Source of the DNA: Methanothermococcus thermolithotrophicus DSM 2095 | GTDB lineage: Archaea > AGJL01 > Methanococci > Methanococcales > Methanococcaceae | Direction: 5' to 3' | Assembly (NCBI RefSeq): GCF_946463545.1 | Contig: NZ_OX296583.1 | Span: 744,001-808,000 of the forward strand | DNA: 64,000 nucleotides | Shown: positions 7,607-16,739 of the stretch, in pieces | Layout: each line of letters starts with the position of its first letter | Position numbering within the stretch: position 1 is the first letter of the stretch | The notes under the pieces: generated by a model | The model's database searches: none | What the model was told of the DNA's origin: nothing | Seen by the model: only the letters and a program-made list of their open reading frames with translations | Position numbers and translations under genes: made by a program

Positions 7607-9064
7607 ATGAACATCCTAAGAAGGGGACGACTGGGAAACAACGTCAAAGAAGAGGTCATGAGATACACCACAAGCTTGGATTTCGACAAAGAAATATTTG
7701 AAAGTGATATACTGTGCGATATAGCTCATACCATCATGTTAATGGAAAGAAACATAATTCCAAAGGAAAACGCAGTTAAAATAATAGAAGAGCTCAGGGA
7801 AATAATGAAAAAAGGAATGGATAGTTTAAACTTAGATCCATCCTTGGACGACATACACATGGTTATTGAAAGTGGGCTAATAGAAAAACTTGGTGAAGAT
7901 GTTGCAGGAAGAATGCACACTGGAAGAAGTAGAAACGATGAAGTTGCAACAGATCTGAGACTTTCACTAAGGGAAAAAATACTTGAAATTCTGGAATTAC
8001 TGATAAAAATGGAAAAAAATATCTTAAAACTTGCAAAAGAAAACAAAGAAACTCTTACTGTTGGATATACGCACCTACAACATGCACAACCGGTCACGTT
8101 TGGACATCTACTATTGAGTTATGTTTCTGCAATTGAAAGAGACATCTGCAGGCTTTTAGATGTTTATAAAAGGATAAATATTTCACCTCTCGGATGCGGA
8201 GCAATGGCCACAACTGGATTCGACATAGATAGAAATAGAACTGCAGAACTACTCGGATTCGATGGATTAATTGAAAATTCAATGGACGGGGTTTCTGCAA
8301 GGGATTTCATAGTTGAAACTATGGCCCACCTATCGATGCTTGGAACAAACCTTTCAAAAATCTGTGAGGAATTGATACTATTCTCAACCTATGAATTTGG
8401 AACAATTGAAATAGCCTACGAATACACTTCAACATCCTCAATAATGCCTCAAAAGAAGAATCCAGATGTTGCAGAGATTGCAAGGGCAAAGTTATCAACA
8501 TTGAATGGAAACCTAGTAAGTGTTTTAACAATTTTAAAAGCACTTCCGAACACGTACAATAGAGATTTGCAGGAAATAAGCCCGCATCTATGGAAAAGTG
8601 TATATACAACAATAGACACCATCAAAATGATCGATGGAATGGTCTGTTCTTTAAAAATAAACAAGGGAAGAATGAAGGAGCTCGCAGAAAAGAATTACTC
8701 AACTGCAACTGAATTAGCAGATACTTTAGTTAGAGAATGTGGAATAGCCTTTAGAATGGCCCACGGTATTGTAGGAGAGGTTGTAAGGAAATCTATTGAA
8801 GAAAAAAAGGAAGTTATAGATATTGTTGACGAGGTTCTGGAAAAATATAACATAACTCTTGAAAAAGAAAAAATAATAAATGCACTTGACCCTATGGGGA
8901 ATGTTAAACTAAGAGATGTAATTGGTGGTCCTGCACCAAAAGAAGTTGAAAGAGCCATTAATTCCTTTGAAAATAGAATAAAAACCTATGAAAAAGAAGT
9001 AAACGAAAAAACTGAAAAAATTAAAAAAGTAAAAGAGATACTACTGGAATCAGAAATAAAATAA
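7607..9064 (+). CDS. argH: argininosuccinate lyase
   Basis: Cleaves argininosuccinate to arginine and fumarate, the last step of arginine synthesis. It is a fumarase/aspartase superfamily member of 485 residues, as usual for the family. Signature regions seen are HTGRSRND (104-111), THLQHAQP (about 155-162) with the catalytic His, and the mobile loop SSIMPQKKNPD (277-287) with its catalytic Ser. AGGTGATACA precedes the ATG. The gene ends two bases from the convergent truD stop codon, leaving no room for a separate terminator between them. Confidence 0.95.
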   Translation: MNILRRGRLGNNVKEEVMRYTTSLDFDKEIFESDILCDIAHTIMLMERNIIPKENAVKIIEELREIMKKGMDSLNLDPSLDDIHMVIESGLIEKLGEDVAGRMHTGRSRNDEVATDLRLSLREKILEILELLIKMEKNILKLAKENKETLTVGYTHLQHAQPVTFGHLLLSYVSAIERDICRLLDVYKRINISPLGCGAMATTGFDIDRNRTAELLGFDGLIENSMDGVSARDFIVETMAHLSMLGTNLSKICEELILFSTYEFGTIEIAYEYTSTSSIMPQKKNPDVAEIARAKLSTLNGNLVSVLTILKALPNTYNRDLQEISPHLWKSVYTTIDTIKMIDGMVCSLKINKGRMKELAEKNYSTATELADTLVRECGIAFRMAHGIVGEVVRKSIEEKKEVIDIVDEVLEKYNITLEKEKIINALDPMGNVKLRDVIGGPAPKEVERAINSFENRIKTYEKEVNEKTEKIKKVKEILLESEIK

Positions 9065-9066
9065 TA

Positions 9067-10251
9067 TTATAGTGTATTAAATACCCTCTTTACAATCATG
9101 GTAGCATAGCATCCCTTATCCAGTTCAAACTCCAAGCATATTTTATACTTTCCTTTATTTAATTCATCCTTTTGGAATTTTCCGTGGTTAAAGTTCTTTG
9201 GAATGGATAAAATATTTCTTTCGTGGTATTGGAATTTACCAAAATCTATTTTATTCAAATCGTTCATTTTGATTTTCTCCTTTTTCAAAGCCTTTTTAAT
9301 GATATTTTCAGTCTCGCCTTCATAGGCTATATCAGGAGCTATTGTTGGAAACTTTGTTCCCTTAAGTTCCTCAAAGATATCCTCATCCAGATCTTTATAG
9401 AATAAAAAGGTCCCGCAGGAGTAATCCAAATAAATTCTATCCTCCTTTGGAACATGATTTTTTAAGAGCTCTTTTACACACTCATTCCAGAGGTAACTCT
9501 GATAGGCAGAAACAAAAAGCTGTTTTAACCTGTTATCCATGTAATCAAAAGCTTTTTTAAAATCCCCTGAATCTTTAAGTTCCTTTAGCATGTTGTTGAA
9601 CATTTTACTTTTTATATTGTTCTCTTTAAGGTAGTTAAAGCATGCGGTCCAATCTCCCCAGTTTTTATCAATAAATCTCTTTAAATCTTTTATTCTCTTG
9701 TTTTCACTTTTTTTATACTTGGTAAGTATTATTTTCATTGCCTCTTCATAACCGTTCTTTAGTATCTCCTTTACTATGAACTTTCCATAAAATGCACTGC
9801 CAAACCTTTGTTCATCATAATAGTTCGGAGCTCCTTTATCCAACGCCCTTAAGTTGTCGCCTACTTTTAAAAAATGTTCCTTTTTTATGTCTCTAACTGT
9901 AATCTTAAACCTGTTCCCCTCCAAGTCTCCTATTTTTAAAGGTTTAACTGAAGTTCCCACATGTTGAAGCTTTAAATTCTCCTCATTTAGTGAGAGAATT
10001 CCATATTCTTTTGGGACTGTAATGTATTGTGTGGTAATACCGTGTCTATCTTTTAACCCACAATAGCCTATGCTCTTTAAAGGAACCTTGAAATATTTTG
10101 AAATATAAGAAAGAGCTCTCAAATTCTCTATATTCTTCTTTTTTAATGAATAAATATTATAATTGACTTCTTTATTTCCCATATCTTTTATATTCTCTAA
10201 ATTTACAATCTCTTCAACTATAAAATCTTCAGGTATCTGTTTAAGTTTCAT
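9067..10251 (-). CDS. truD: tRNA pseudouridine synthase D
   Basis: Isomerises a uridine (position 13 in characterised tRNAs) to pseudouridine. The TruD family is recognised from GLKDRHGITTQY, which carries the catalytic Asp68, and NYYDEQRFGS (about 153-162). The TRUD insertion domain and the C-terminal catalytic half follow. I start it at ATG 10251 (394 residues), which has GGTGTTATT directly before it; the frame extends to 10281 without a ribosome-binding site. Convergent with argH. Confidence 0.92.
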   Translation of the reverse strand: MKLKQIPEDFIVEEIVNLENIKDMGNKEVNYNIYSLKKKNIENLRALSYISKYFKVPLKSIGYCGLKDRHGITTQYITVPKEYGILSLNEENLKLQHVGTSVKPLKIGDLEGNRFKITVRDIKKEHFLKVGDNLRALDKGAPNYYDEQRFGSAFYGKFIVKEILKNGYEEAMKIILTKYKKSENKRIKDLKRFIDKNWGDWTACFNYLKENNIKSKMFNNMLKELKDSGDFKKAFDYMDNRLKQLFVSAYQSYLWNECVKELLKNHVPKEDRIYLDYSCGTFLFYKDLDEDIFEELKGTKFPTIAPDIAYEGETENIIKKALKKEKIKMNDLNKIDFGKFQYHERNILSIPKNFNHGKFQKDELNKGKYKICLEFELDKGCYATMIVKRVFNTL

Positions 10252-10330
10252 AATAACACCATAAAAAGTAATATCCAACAAAAGGAAAAAAATTAATCAA
10301 GATAGTTTATAAAATATAATTATTTACATT

Positions 10331-11131
10331 TTAAATTGATTCTATTTCTTTGATCTCTTCCATACTTTTTTTATCGTTTCTCTTGGATACGATTTCCTTT
10401 ATTTTTTTGAGTACCTTTAAATTCTTGTTGCAGAGTTTTTTATATTCTTTACAGTATTCTATAATATCCCTATAATTAGTTTCAAGTACGTTTTTATCGT
10501 ATTTTGAAATTTCATGAGCAATTATCCCTTTTATAACTCTATCACTCGAGAATAAAAATACTGGATGAATCCATATTATTACCCTATCACCTTCTTTTTC
10601 CACAACTGTCTTAATATTTTCCAAATTCATAAAAACGTCAATATATACTAAAAACTCCTTTTTGACCGTGCTGTTCTCCAGCAGCTGATAGACAATAGAA
10701 TCAGCCATTAAGTCAAATTCTTCAAGCCTTTTATCCAGTTCCTCATCGTTTAGCTCTGTCCATCTCAACATTCTCTCTCTATGTTCATAATTTATACCTG
10801 ATGATGGATTAACTACTTCAAAGGAACTATCCAACTCAAAAGAATAGTTATCTGATTTTCTTGACGATAGATGAATTGTTAAAAGCCCATTATCTATATT
10901 TTTTAAATTTACCTTTCTCAATTTGTACTTTCTGTTTTGAGCCTCAAAAGAAGGAATATGTTCGCAGTCGTCCAAATTCCTCATTGAAAATCTTCTGTTT
11001 TCATCATCAATTAAATTAAATCCCTTAAATTCAACATCAACCATGTTGGCCATTATAAGGTCTTTTGAGTATTCGTCCAAATTCTTATAAATATCGTTCA
11101 AAATTCTTTTAACCATCTCTTTTGAGTCCAT
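10331..11131 (-). CDS. hypothetical protein, possible metal-binding
   Basis: A 266-residue protein that I do not recognise. It is soluble, charged and lacks a signal peptide. Residues about 200-215 read VIKGIIAHEISKYDKN, which has HE at the end of a hydrophobic helix like a zinc protease, but the second His of HExxH is absent, so protease activity is unsupported. The C-terminus is a Lys/Glu-rich predicted coil. GGTGAAAAA precedes the ATG. It is followed on the minus strand by truD and preceded by the PUA protein and the radical SAM gene, which may form one transcript. Confidence 0.6.
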   Translation of the reverse strand: MDSKEMVKRILNDIYKNLDEYSKDLIMANMVDVEFKGFNLIDDENRRFSMRNLDDCEHIPSFEAQNRKYKLRKVNLKNIDNGLLTIHLSSRKSDNYSFELDSSFEVVNPSSGINYEHRERMLRWTELNDEELDKRLEEFDLMADSIVYQLLENSTVKKEFLVYIDVFMNLENIKTVVEKEGDRVIIWIHPVFLFSSDRVIKGIIAHEISKYDKNVLETNYRDIIEYCKEYKKLCNKNLKVLKKIKEIVSKRNDKKSMEEIKEIESI

Positions 11132-11149
11132 TTTTTCACCAAAAAGTGT

Positions 11150-11638
11150 TTATCCGCCTTCCCTTAAATACCATCCTTTATCAATAACATTCTTGATCAT
11201 TTTACCATCATAATTTCCAATTCCCAAGAATTCCATGTTTTTATTAAATACTACTACTTTACCATGACCTTTTAACTCTAAAATCGATGATTTAAATATA
11301 TCCCTACCATAAAGAAAGAGATTTTCCCCTTTTTTATTCACAACAGCGTAATTTTTAACTATATCTTTGGAAATAATGGACATTCCTTCTAAAGATAATA
11401 AAAATTTATTTTTTCCATTTTTGGTAACTATTTCTCCAAAAATCACTCCTGCGTTGTAAATATCTTTAAAGTTTTTTAGACTCTTTAAAACATCCCTACC
11501 TGCGTAGATAACGTTTATCTGTTTTCCTCCCAAAGCCCACAGATTCCCATATTGAAAATCTTCAGCGTTTTTTAAGTATTTCTTTAGTTCATCTTTTATT
11601 AGCTGAATCTCAGCTTTTTTTAAACGCCTGTGTTTCAT
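11150..11638 (-). CDS. PUA-domain RNA-binding protein, NIP7-like
   Basis: A 162-residue protein. The C-terminal about 75 residues fit a PUA domain (LFLYGRDIFKSSILEL, then VVVFNKNMEFLGIGNYDG and IKNVIDKGWYLRE), which binds structured RNA. The arrangement, with a short alpha/beta N-terminal domain, resembles archaeal NIP7-type ribosome-biogenesis proteins, and the PUA region matches my memory of Pyrococcus NIP7 best. GGTGAATT precedes the ATG. It sits between the radical SAM gene and a hypothetical gene on the same strand. A different PUA subfamily is possible. Confidence 0.6.
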   Translation of the reverse strand: MKHRRLKKAEIQLIKDELKKYLKNAEDFQYGNLWALGGKQINVIYAGRDVLKSLKNFKDIYNAGVIFGEIVTKNGKNKFLLSLEGMSIISKDIVKNYAVVNKKGENLFLYGRDIFKSSILELKGHGKVVVFNKNMEFLGIGNYDGKMIKNVIDKGWYLREGG

Positions 11639-11687
11639 AATTCACCTTTTATCTTTTGGTGCGTATTATTGCATATTACATATATTT

Positions 11688-12746
11688 TTATTCTTCCCTA
11701 TTTATTCTAGATAATGTTTTCCCCACATAGCTATTTATTCTTTCGTCAATATTTTTCCTTAGACTCTCAATCACTTCCATATTTTTATCACTTATTTTTA
11801 TTTCTTCATCAACATAAGGCGTGTTTTTAAGCTCCTTTTTTCCCTGTAGTACTTCAACATCTGAAAATGTGCCAAGTAAATCCCTACCTGTTGAAAGTAT
11901 TTCTTTTTCTACGGTAATTCCTTCTTTTTTTCCAAACATGCTAAAAAGCGGAAATTTAGTTATGGTGTTTGAACCGGACATTACAAGAGGTCCGATATTG
12001 GTTAGTTTATCAACCCAAGTTCCAGTTACTATTTTCATCTTTGGAAAGTTTATTCTAACAGAGGAAACCCAATTCATATACTCCAGGGTGGTTATTGAAG
12101 TTTTTCCTTGGAAAATTGTATTTTTTTGAGGGTTTAATGAGTAAAATGTTATTCTGTCCAATTCCAGCTCTTCAATTAAATTCAGTAGTTCTCCAATATC
12201 CTCTTCTTTTTCACCCAATCCAAGAATTATGGTTATTCCAGTTTTTAAACCTGCATCTTTTGCCTTTAAAAGCATTTCCTTTGTTTTATCCAAGGGTTTT
12301 TGAGGGCATAAATAATTGTGCAGTTCTTCATTTACAGTTTCGACAGCTCCAACGACACCTTCAATAACATCCAAATTTAAATTTTCAAAATCGACTATAC
12401 CTACATTTAGATATTGTCTTGACTTTTGTACATAAGCTATCATTTCTACAATATCATTTAGTTCGTTGGCACTATAACCATAACCTCCAGATATAAATTC
12501 AAGTTTCCACCCTATTCTCTTCATTATTATGGCTTCAGCAAGTATACTTTCAATCTTTCTTCTTGCTTTTTTAGGATCCTTTATTCTATCCTTCTGAGTT
12601 GACATGTAGCAAAATTTACATGGGTCTGTTAAATTACAGTACCAACCTAAAAAAAGGGCCCTTTCAAGGGATATGTCATTTCCAAAATGCTTTTCAGTCA
12701 ATTTAAAAGCCTTAATTGAGTTTTCCAATACTTCTATTGAATTCAT
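11688..12746 (-). CDS. radical SAM protein, HcgA/HmdB-like
   Basis: Biotin-synthase-like radical SAM enzyme of 352 residues. The cluster-binding motif is CNLTDPCKFCYMS, that is C-x5-C-x2-C instead of the usual C-x3-C-x2-C. This spacing is known from HmdB/HcgA, implicated in synthesis of the iron-guanylylpyridinol cofactor of [Fe]-hydrogenase. GGYGYS, GAVETVNEELH and ILGLGEKEEDI fit the BioB-like barrel. No hmd or other hcg gene is in the window, so the role could differ. It is divergently transcribed from a LysR-like regulator, and the nikR gene is nearby. Confidence 0.7.
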   Translation of the reverse strand: MNSIEVLENSIKAFKLTEKHFGNDISLERALFLGWYCNLTDPCKFCYMSTQKDRIKDPKKARRKIESILAEAIIMKRIGWKLEFISGGYGYSANELNDIVEMIAYVQKSRQYLNVGIVDFENLNLDVIEGVVGAVETVNEELHNYLCPQKPLDKTKEMLLKAKDAGLKTGITIILGLGEKEEDIGELLNLIEELELDRITFYSLNPQKNTIFQGKTSITTLEYMNWVSSVRINFPKMKIVTGTWVDKLTNIGPLVMSGSNTITKFPLFSMFGKKEGITVEKEILSTGRDLLGTFSDVEVLQGKKELKNTPYVDEEIKISDKNMEVIESLRKNIDERINSYVGKTLSRINREE

Positions 12747-13036
12747 AATTTCTACCCTCTATCACTATTATCAAAAGTCAAAATATTTAAAACCTTGTGG
12801 GACATAACAATCTAACAACTAAATGATTAATAGGTTTATTAAAATTTTTAAAATATATTTTAATAACCTAAAAATCCGGTTACATTGTATTTTCGAGCAA
12901 ATCGAAGTTTCGACTTTATAACGGCATGTAATCTATATTTAATAACATATTGTAGTACCACTCATAGGATGACATGCTACTAAATATATTGCATATGCAT
13001 AAACACCCGGTATATATTCTTATAAGAGGGGGCAGT
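12747..13036. promoter_or_regulatory. divergent promoter region with palindrome
   Basis: 290-bp non-coding region between the minus-strand radical SAM gene and the plus-strand regulator. It contains an imperfect inverted repeat of about 40 bp at roughly 12826-12868 (AGGTTTATTAAAA ... TTTTAATAACCT), and a second TCGAAG/TTTCGA block near 12900-12920. Either could be an operator for the adjacent LysR-like protein. TATA-like runs lie on both strands, so I cannot fix the start sites. Confidence 0.4.
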
Positions 13037-13873
13037 ATGAAAAACGTTAAATCAAAACTAAGTACCACGTTAAATATAAAATATGATGGTAAGATCATAA
13101 CCCAAAATCAAATGAAAATATTAAAACTAATCTCAGAAAAAAAATCACAAAATAAAGTTGCCAATATTTTAAATATACCTCCCTCCACGGTAAACATCCA
13201 ATTAAAGAGGCTTGAAAAAAAATTAGGTTTTAAATTAACTTACTCCTCCCCCTCAGGCACAATATTAACTGATGAAGCCCTTGAACTGCTGGAATACTAT
13301 GAATCGATGAATAAAAGAATATCAGAAAACCCATTTATCGCCTGTGGATTTATAAGCGGTGAAATAGGTAAAATACTGTTTGATGATATAGTGGTATCTT
13401 CTTTTGGAAATGTCTTAAAACTTTACAATATGGGATTAACAAACATTGTAGGTATAGATGACCCATACTGGAGTTTTAGAATGGGAGAACCTGTTCCAGT
13501 AGCTTATGATCATTTTGTGATGGTGTATAAAGAAGATTTCGATTTTAAAAATCTCATAGGCATAAGTCATTCTGCACAAAGAATTGTATGGAAAACCCTA
13601 AAAAATATGAAAATTGATTTTAGTGTGACAAAAGTTGTTAAAAACCCATATTACGCTATTGATCTAGTTGAAAATGGATACAGCCTATTTTTAAATAAAG
13701 GGCTTCTAAGATACGTTAAAAAGGATTATATAGTTGAAAAGCCCGACTTCTACGAAAAAACCCGGCACACCATAAACTTCATTTTAAATATGGAAGACTA
13801 TGAAGATGATTTTGAAAAATTAGTTTTAAAAAAGAGAAAGGAAATAAGTTCTGCAGGTTTTGAACCCATCTAA
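13037..13873 (+). CDS. LysR/ModE-like winged-helix transcriptional regulator
   Basis: A 278-residue regulator. Residues about 20-80 form a winged helix (ILKLISEKKSQNKVANIL, STVNIQLKRLEKKLGF, then LTDEALELLEYY) of the LysR/ModE kind. The remaining about 190 residues look like a periplasmic-binding-protein-like ligand domain, as in LysR co-inducer domains, but diverged (YWSFRMGEPVPVAYDHF). I start at ATG 13037 because AGAGGGGG lies just before it; the frame is open to 12974. Divergent from the HcgA-like gene, which it may regulate. The ligand is unknown. Confidence 0.65.
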   Translation: MKNVKSKLSTTLNIKYDGKIITQNQMKILKLISEKKSQNKVANILNIPPSTVNIQLKRLEKKLGFKLTYSSPSGTILTDEALELLEYYESMNKRISENPFIACGFISGEIGKILFDDIVVSSFGNVLKLYNMGLTNIVGIDDPYWSFRMGEPVPVAYDHFVMVYKEDFDFKNLIGISHSAQRIVWKTLKNMKIDFSVTKVVKNPYYAIDLVENGYSLFLNKGLLRYVKKDYIVEKPDFYEKTRHTINFILNMEDYEDDFEKLVLKKRKEISSAGFEPI

Positions 13874-13887
13874 GTTATGAATTGATA

Positions 13888-14313
13888 TTATTGAGGTATG
13901 TTACCACCTGGGACCATTACTGTTAGTTTTACTTGTTTTACCCCTTTCTGAGATGTTAACTTATCAGTTAATTCTTTAATTACCTTGGCATCGCCTTTAA
14001 CCAGTATAACTTCCATGCAGTGATCATGATCCAAATGCATATGTAGTGTTGCTATTATTAAATCCTGATAATCATGCTGTATACTTGTTAACTTTTCCAT
14101 GACGTCGGATGCGTGATGGTCGTATATTATTGTTATTGTTCCAGCCCTTTCCCCTTCTAAACTATGTATCCACTTATGTTTTATTATATAATCCCTTATG
14201 GAGTCACGAATAGCTTCGCTTCTACTTGCATACCCCCTATCTGCAATTATCTCATCGAATTCTCCAAGTAATTTAGTTGGCAATGAGATACTTATCCTAT
14301 CCATATCTACCAT
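13888..14313 (-). CDS. nikR: nickel-responsive regulator NikR
   Basis: Ribbon-helix-helix repressor with a C-terminal ACT-like nickel-binding domain. With ATG 14313 as the start (GGAGG eight bases upstream) the protein has 141 residues. RISISLPTKLLGEFD is the DNA-binding strand and helix. All four high-affinity nickel ligands are present: His80, His91, His93 and Cys99, aligning with His76, His87, His89 and Cys95 of E. coli NikR. It probably controls nickel uptake and nickel-enzyme genes, important in a methanogen (methyl-CoM reductase, NiFe hydrogenases). Convergent with the LysR-like gene. Confidence 0.93.
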   Translation of the reverse strand: MVDMDRISISLPTKLLGEFDEIIADRGYASRSEAIRDSIRDYIIKHKWIHSLEGERAGTITIIYDHHASDVMEKLTSIQHDYQDLIIATLHMHLDHDHCMEVILVKGDAKVIKELTDKLTSQKGVKQVKLTVMVPGGNIPQ

Positions 14314-14457
14314 AGTATCAGCCTCCGAAGAGCATTTTAAATCTAGACACATAATACATTTATATGTATATGAAAAGTATTGATTTTTATAAAATGATAA
14401 TATTTAATAATATTATAATGATGATATTTAAATATTATGTAATAAATGGTGAAAAAT
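14314..14457. promoter_or_regulatory. nikR / DUF2121 divergent promoter region
   Basis: AT-rich gap with TATA-like sequences on both strands and overlapping imperfect dyads (AATATTTAATAATATTATAA and TGATATTTAAATATTATG region, about 14399-14440). Autoregulation by NikR through one of these dyads is plausible, but no sequence is an unambiguous NikR operator. Confidence 0.3.
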
Positions 14458-15333
14458 ATGAGCGTCATAATAGGATACTATGGAAAAAATGGAGCGGTAA
14501 TTGCAGGAGATAGAAGGAATATTTTATTTAGAGGCGATCCTAAAAAAAGAGAAGAGCTCGAAAAGAAACTATACAGTGGAGAATTGAAAAGTGACGAAGA
14601 ACTTATCAGAGCTGCCAAAGATCTTGGAATTAATATCCATATAGATGATGAAAAAATCAAAGTAAGAAAAATAGAGGATGTCTTAGTTGGGGAGGTCAGT
14701 TCCATAGGAGCAGAATCCAAGAGAAGAAGAATGTATATAACAAAGGGAAAATGTGCAATTATAGATATATTAAATGATACAATTACTAACAAATCCATAA
14801 GAGAAGGAAGTAGTATAGTAGTATTTGGGAATAAATATATAAAGAACCTTGTCCAGCAGGAATTAGTAAAATATAAGAATAAAATCCTAAAAATGAGTAT
14901 TTTAGAGATAAAAAATCTATTTGAAGAGATATTGAAAAACTGTAATAACCCTACTGTAAGTAAAAAGTATGATGTATTTTACACGGTGAATTGTAGTAAA
15001 AACTTCGAAGAGACCATTGAAAATGATATAAAAGATTTATTTAACTACAGAAACGAATTAAATAAAAAAATGTTTGAATTTGGAAAAATAATGACTATAG
15101 TGAATAAAATAGCAAATGAAGGAGAAATTGGGACAATAAAAAACGGAAAATTGGTTTTAAATGACGATCATATTGCCATAGATAAAGTATGCCCTAATCC
15201 AAAACTATTTACTGAAATAGAGGTTGAAGGGAATTTTGAAGATGGAGATATAGTTGTTATTGAAAATGGAAATATGAAGATAAAGGGAAAAAACGAAAAC
15301 ATTACTACAAAGTATATAGTATGTAAAAAATAA
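14458..15333 (+). CDS. methanogen conserved protein, DUF2121-like
   Basis: A 291-residue protein beginning MSVIIGYYGKNGAVIAGDRRN. This start resembles the mature N-terminus of proteasome-type Ntn hydrolases (strand, then GAVIAGDRR), and I associate it with the methanogen family DUF2121, but no catalytic Thr/Ser is obvious. The middle third is Lys/Glu-rich and helical (YSGELKSDEELIRAAKDL). GGTGAAAAAT precedes the ATG at 14458. It is divergent from nikR, so their promoters share the 14314-14457 gap. Function unknown. Confidence 0.55.
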   Translation: MSVIIGYYGKNGAVIAGDRRNILFRGDPKKREELEKKLYSGELKSDEELIRAAKDLGINIHIDDEKIKVRKIEDVLVGEVSSIGAESKRRRMYITKGKCAIIDILNDTITNKSIREGSSIVVFGNKYIKNLVQQELVKYKNKILKMSILEIKNLFEEILKNCNNPTVSKKYDVFYTVNCSKNFEETIENDIKDLFNYRNELNKKMFEFGKIMTIVNKIANEGEIGTIKNGKLVLNDDHIAIDKVCPNPKLFTEIEVEGNFEDGDIVVIENGNMKIKGKNENITTKYIVCKK

Positions 15334-15666
15334 TTAATTAATTATTATTTTCTTTCCCAATAATTCATCTATATCAACATTTCCAGACTTTATTTCCAAC
15401 ATGGCGTTTGAATATACTCTTGATCTGTAAGTTTTCCAAGGTTTCATATTTTTTACAGTATCTACAACTTCATCGTCCATCAAAAAAATAATATCCAAAG
15501 GATATTTTACAAAGTATGTATGAATATGAATCTTTCTTTTTTTGTAAAGAAACAGTAAACCCTCATCATCTTTTATATTCCTAAACATCAATCCAAAGGC
15601 CCGTTTTACAAAGTTATCGGCTAATTCTATATTATATACTTTATTACCTATTTTTATCGTTGGCAT
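15334..15666 (-). CDS. DUF192 family protein
   Basis: A 110-residue protein of the DUF192 family, a small beta-rich fold found in bacteria and archaea. It shows the diagnostic series AFGLMFRN, DDEGLLFLYKK, HTYFVKYPLDIIFLMDDEVV and a C-terminal ILEIKSG-like strand (MLEIKSGNVD). There is no signal peptide, unlike many bacterial members. Its start overlaps the end of the upstream protease gene by 23 bases, which indicates an operon and translational coupling. Biochemical function is unknown. Confidence 0.85.
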   Translation of the reverse strand: MPTIKIGNKVYNIELADNFVKRAFGLMFRNIKDDEGLLFLYKKRKIHIHTYFVKYPLDIIFLMDDEVVDTVKNMKPWKTYRSRVYSNAMLEIKSGNVDIDELLGKKIIIN

Positions 15667-16489
15667 TTAAAATCCCCTTTTTGTAAGGTACAGGTATGTA
15701 CTGTACAGAAGGCCTCTGATTCACAGGTTGTTTGTAGAGGTCGAATAAATCATAAACCTTTTGAGGTACGTCGGTATTTATCTTAATTCCCATTTCCTTT
15801 AATTTTTTAACGGTTAGTGGATAGTCATGAGTCCATTTTCCACTTGAAAGTATTTTAGCCAGTTCCCATGCCTTTTCATCATCATCCAGTTTATCCTTCA
15901 AGAGCTCATAGACAAACTCGGTAACTTGATTTATGGCCTTTTTAGATATATCTGCTAAAATCAAAGTTTCATCATCCAGCTCATCTACATATTTTGTATT
16001 TACAGTATTTAAAATGGAAGCTGCAGGATATTGACCTATTTGTGGATCCACAGGACCCATTACCGCATTTTTATCCATTATTATTTCATCTGCAGCAAGT
16101 GCAATTAAGCTACCCCCACTCATTGCATAATGAGGTATTATTGCAGTGGTTTTTGCCTTATGTTCCTTTAAAGCCATTGCTATTTGTTCGCTGGCTAAAA
16201 CTAATCCCCCCGGTGTGTGGAGTATTATATCAATAGGCATATCTTCAGGAGTCAGCCTAATGGCCCTTAAAATCTCTTCACTATCTTCAATATTTATGAA
16301 ACGATACAGTGGTATGCCAAATAGGGCCAACTGTTCCTGCCTATGTATTAATGCAATCACTCTTGTTTTTCTTTCACTCTCTAAATTCTTTATAAATTTG
16401 TATCTTTGTAATAATTTCCACCTAAACATTATCTGCGGATAGACAAACAGGAATAAGAAGAATATCCAAAAAAGACCTGATGGATCCAT
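15644..16489 (-). CDS. membrane-anchored ClpP/SppA-like serine protease (SDH family)
   Basis: A 281-residue protein with one N-terminal membrane segment (LFWIFFLFLFVYPQIMF) followed by a crotonase-fold, signal-peptide-peptidase-like domain of the SDH_sah family. Landmarks are IDIILHTPGGLVLASEQIA (oxyanion glycines) and HYAMSGGSLIALAADEI with the probable nucleophilic Ser, then MDKNAVMGPVDPQIGQ. It probably cleaves membrane or signal peptides at the inner face of the membrane. GGGTG precedes the ATG. Overlaps the DUF192 gene downstream. Confidence 0.85.
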   Translation of the reverse strand: MDPSGLFWIFFLFLFVYPQIMFRWKLLQRYKFIKNLESERKTRVIALIHRQEQLALFGIPLYRFINIEDSEEILRAIRLTPEDMPIDIILHTPGGLVLASEQIAMALKEHKAKTTAIIPHYAMSGGSLIALAADEIIMDKNAVMGPVDPQIGQYPAASILNTVNTKYVDELDDETLILADISKKAINQVTEFVYELLKDKLDDDEKAWELAKILSSGKWTHDYPLTVKKLKEMGIKINTDVPQKVYDLFDLYKQPVNQRPSVQYIPVPYKKGILNANDKNR

Positions 16490-16739
16490 AGTTACACCCT
16501 ACTCTTATTAAATTAAACATTATGAAAATACAATAATAGTTATCATTATTTTACACTATATATGCTTTTTATATACTTTAACATGTGTACCGAAAAACCG
16601 ATAGTGAAGCTACCCCAAACATACAATCAATATTTATTTTCCAGTTTTAGGATGGCTTTAGTTTTTACGACGCAACCTACCAATATTTAAATATCGGTGT
16701 AATATATATTAGTATCGTACAATCCTCTGAGGTGTACTC
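16490..16739. promoter_or_regulatory. divergent intergenic region
   Basis: 250 bp between the minus-strand protease gene and the plus-strand AAA ATPase gene. TATA-like runs at about 16555-16575 and 16700-16712 could serve one gene each, and AATATTTAAATAT near 16682 is a short palindrome. I find no RNA gene or repeat of the mosaic family here. Confidence 0.3.

Noticed and set aside
10331-11131. Zinc protease assignment for the hypothetical protein
   Set aside because: IIAHEISKY has HE but no second His at the required spacing (HExxH).
12974-13036. N-terminal extension of the LysR-like regulator
   Set aside because: The AGAGGGGG ribosome-binding site and the winged-helix start both support ATG 13037.
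16490-16739. Box C/D small RNA
   Set aside because: Loose GATAGTGA-like and CTGA-like matches were present, but not in the spacing or pairing needed.
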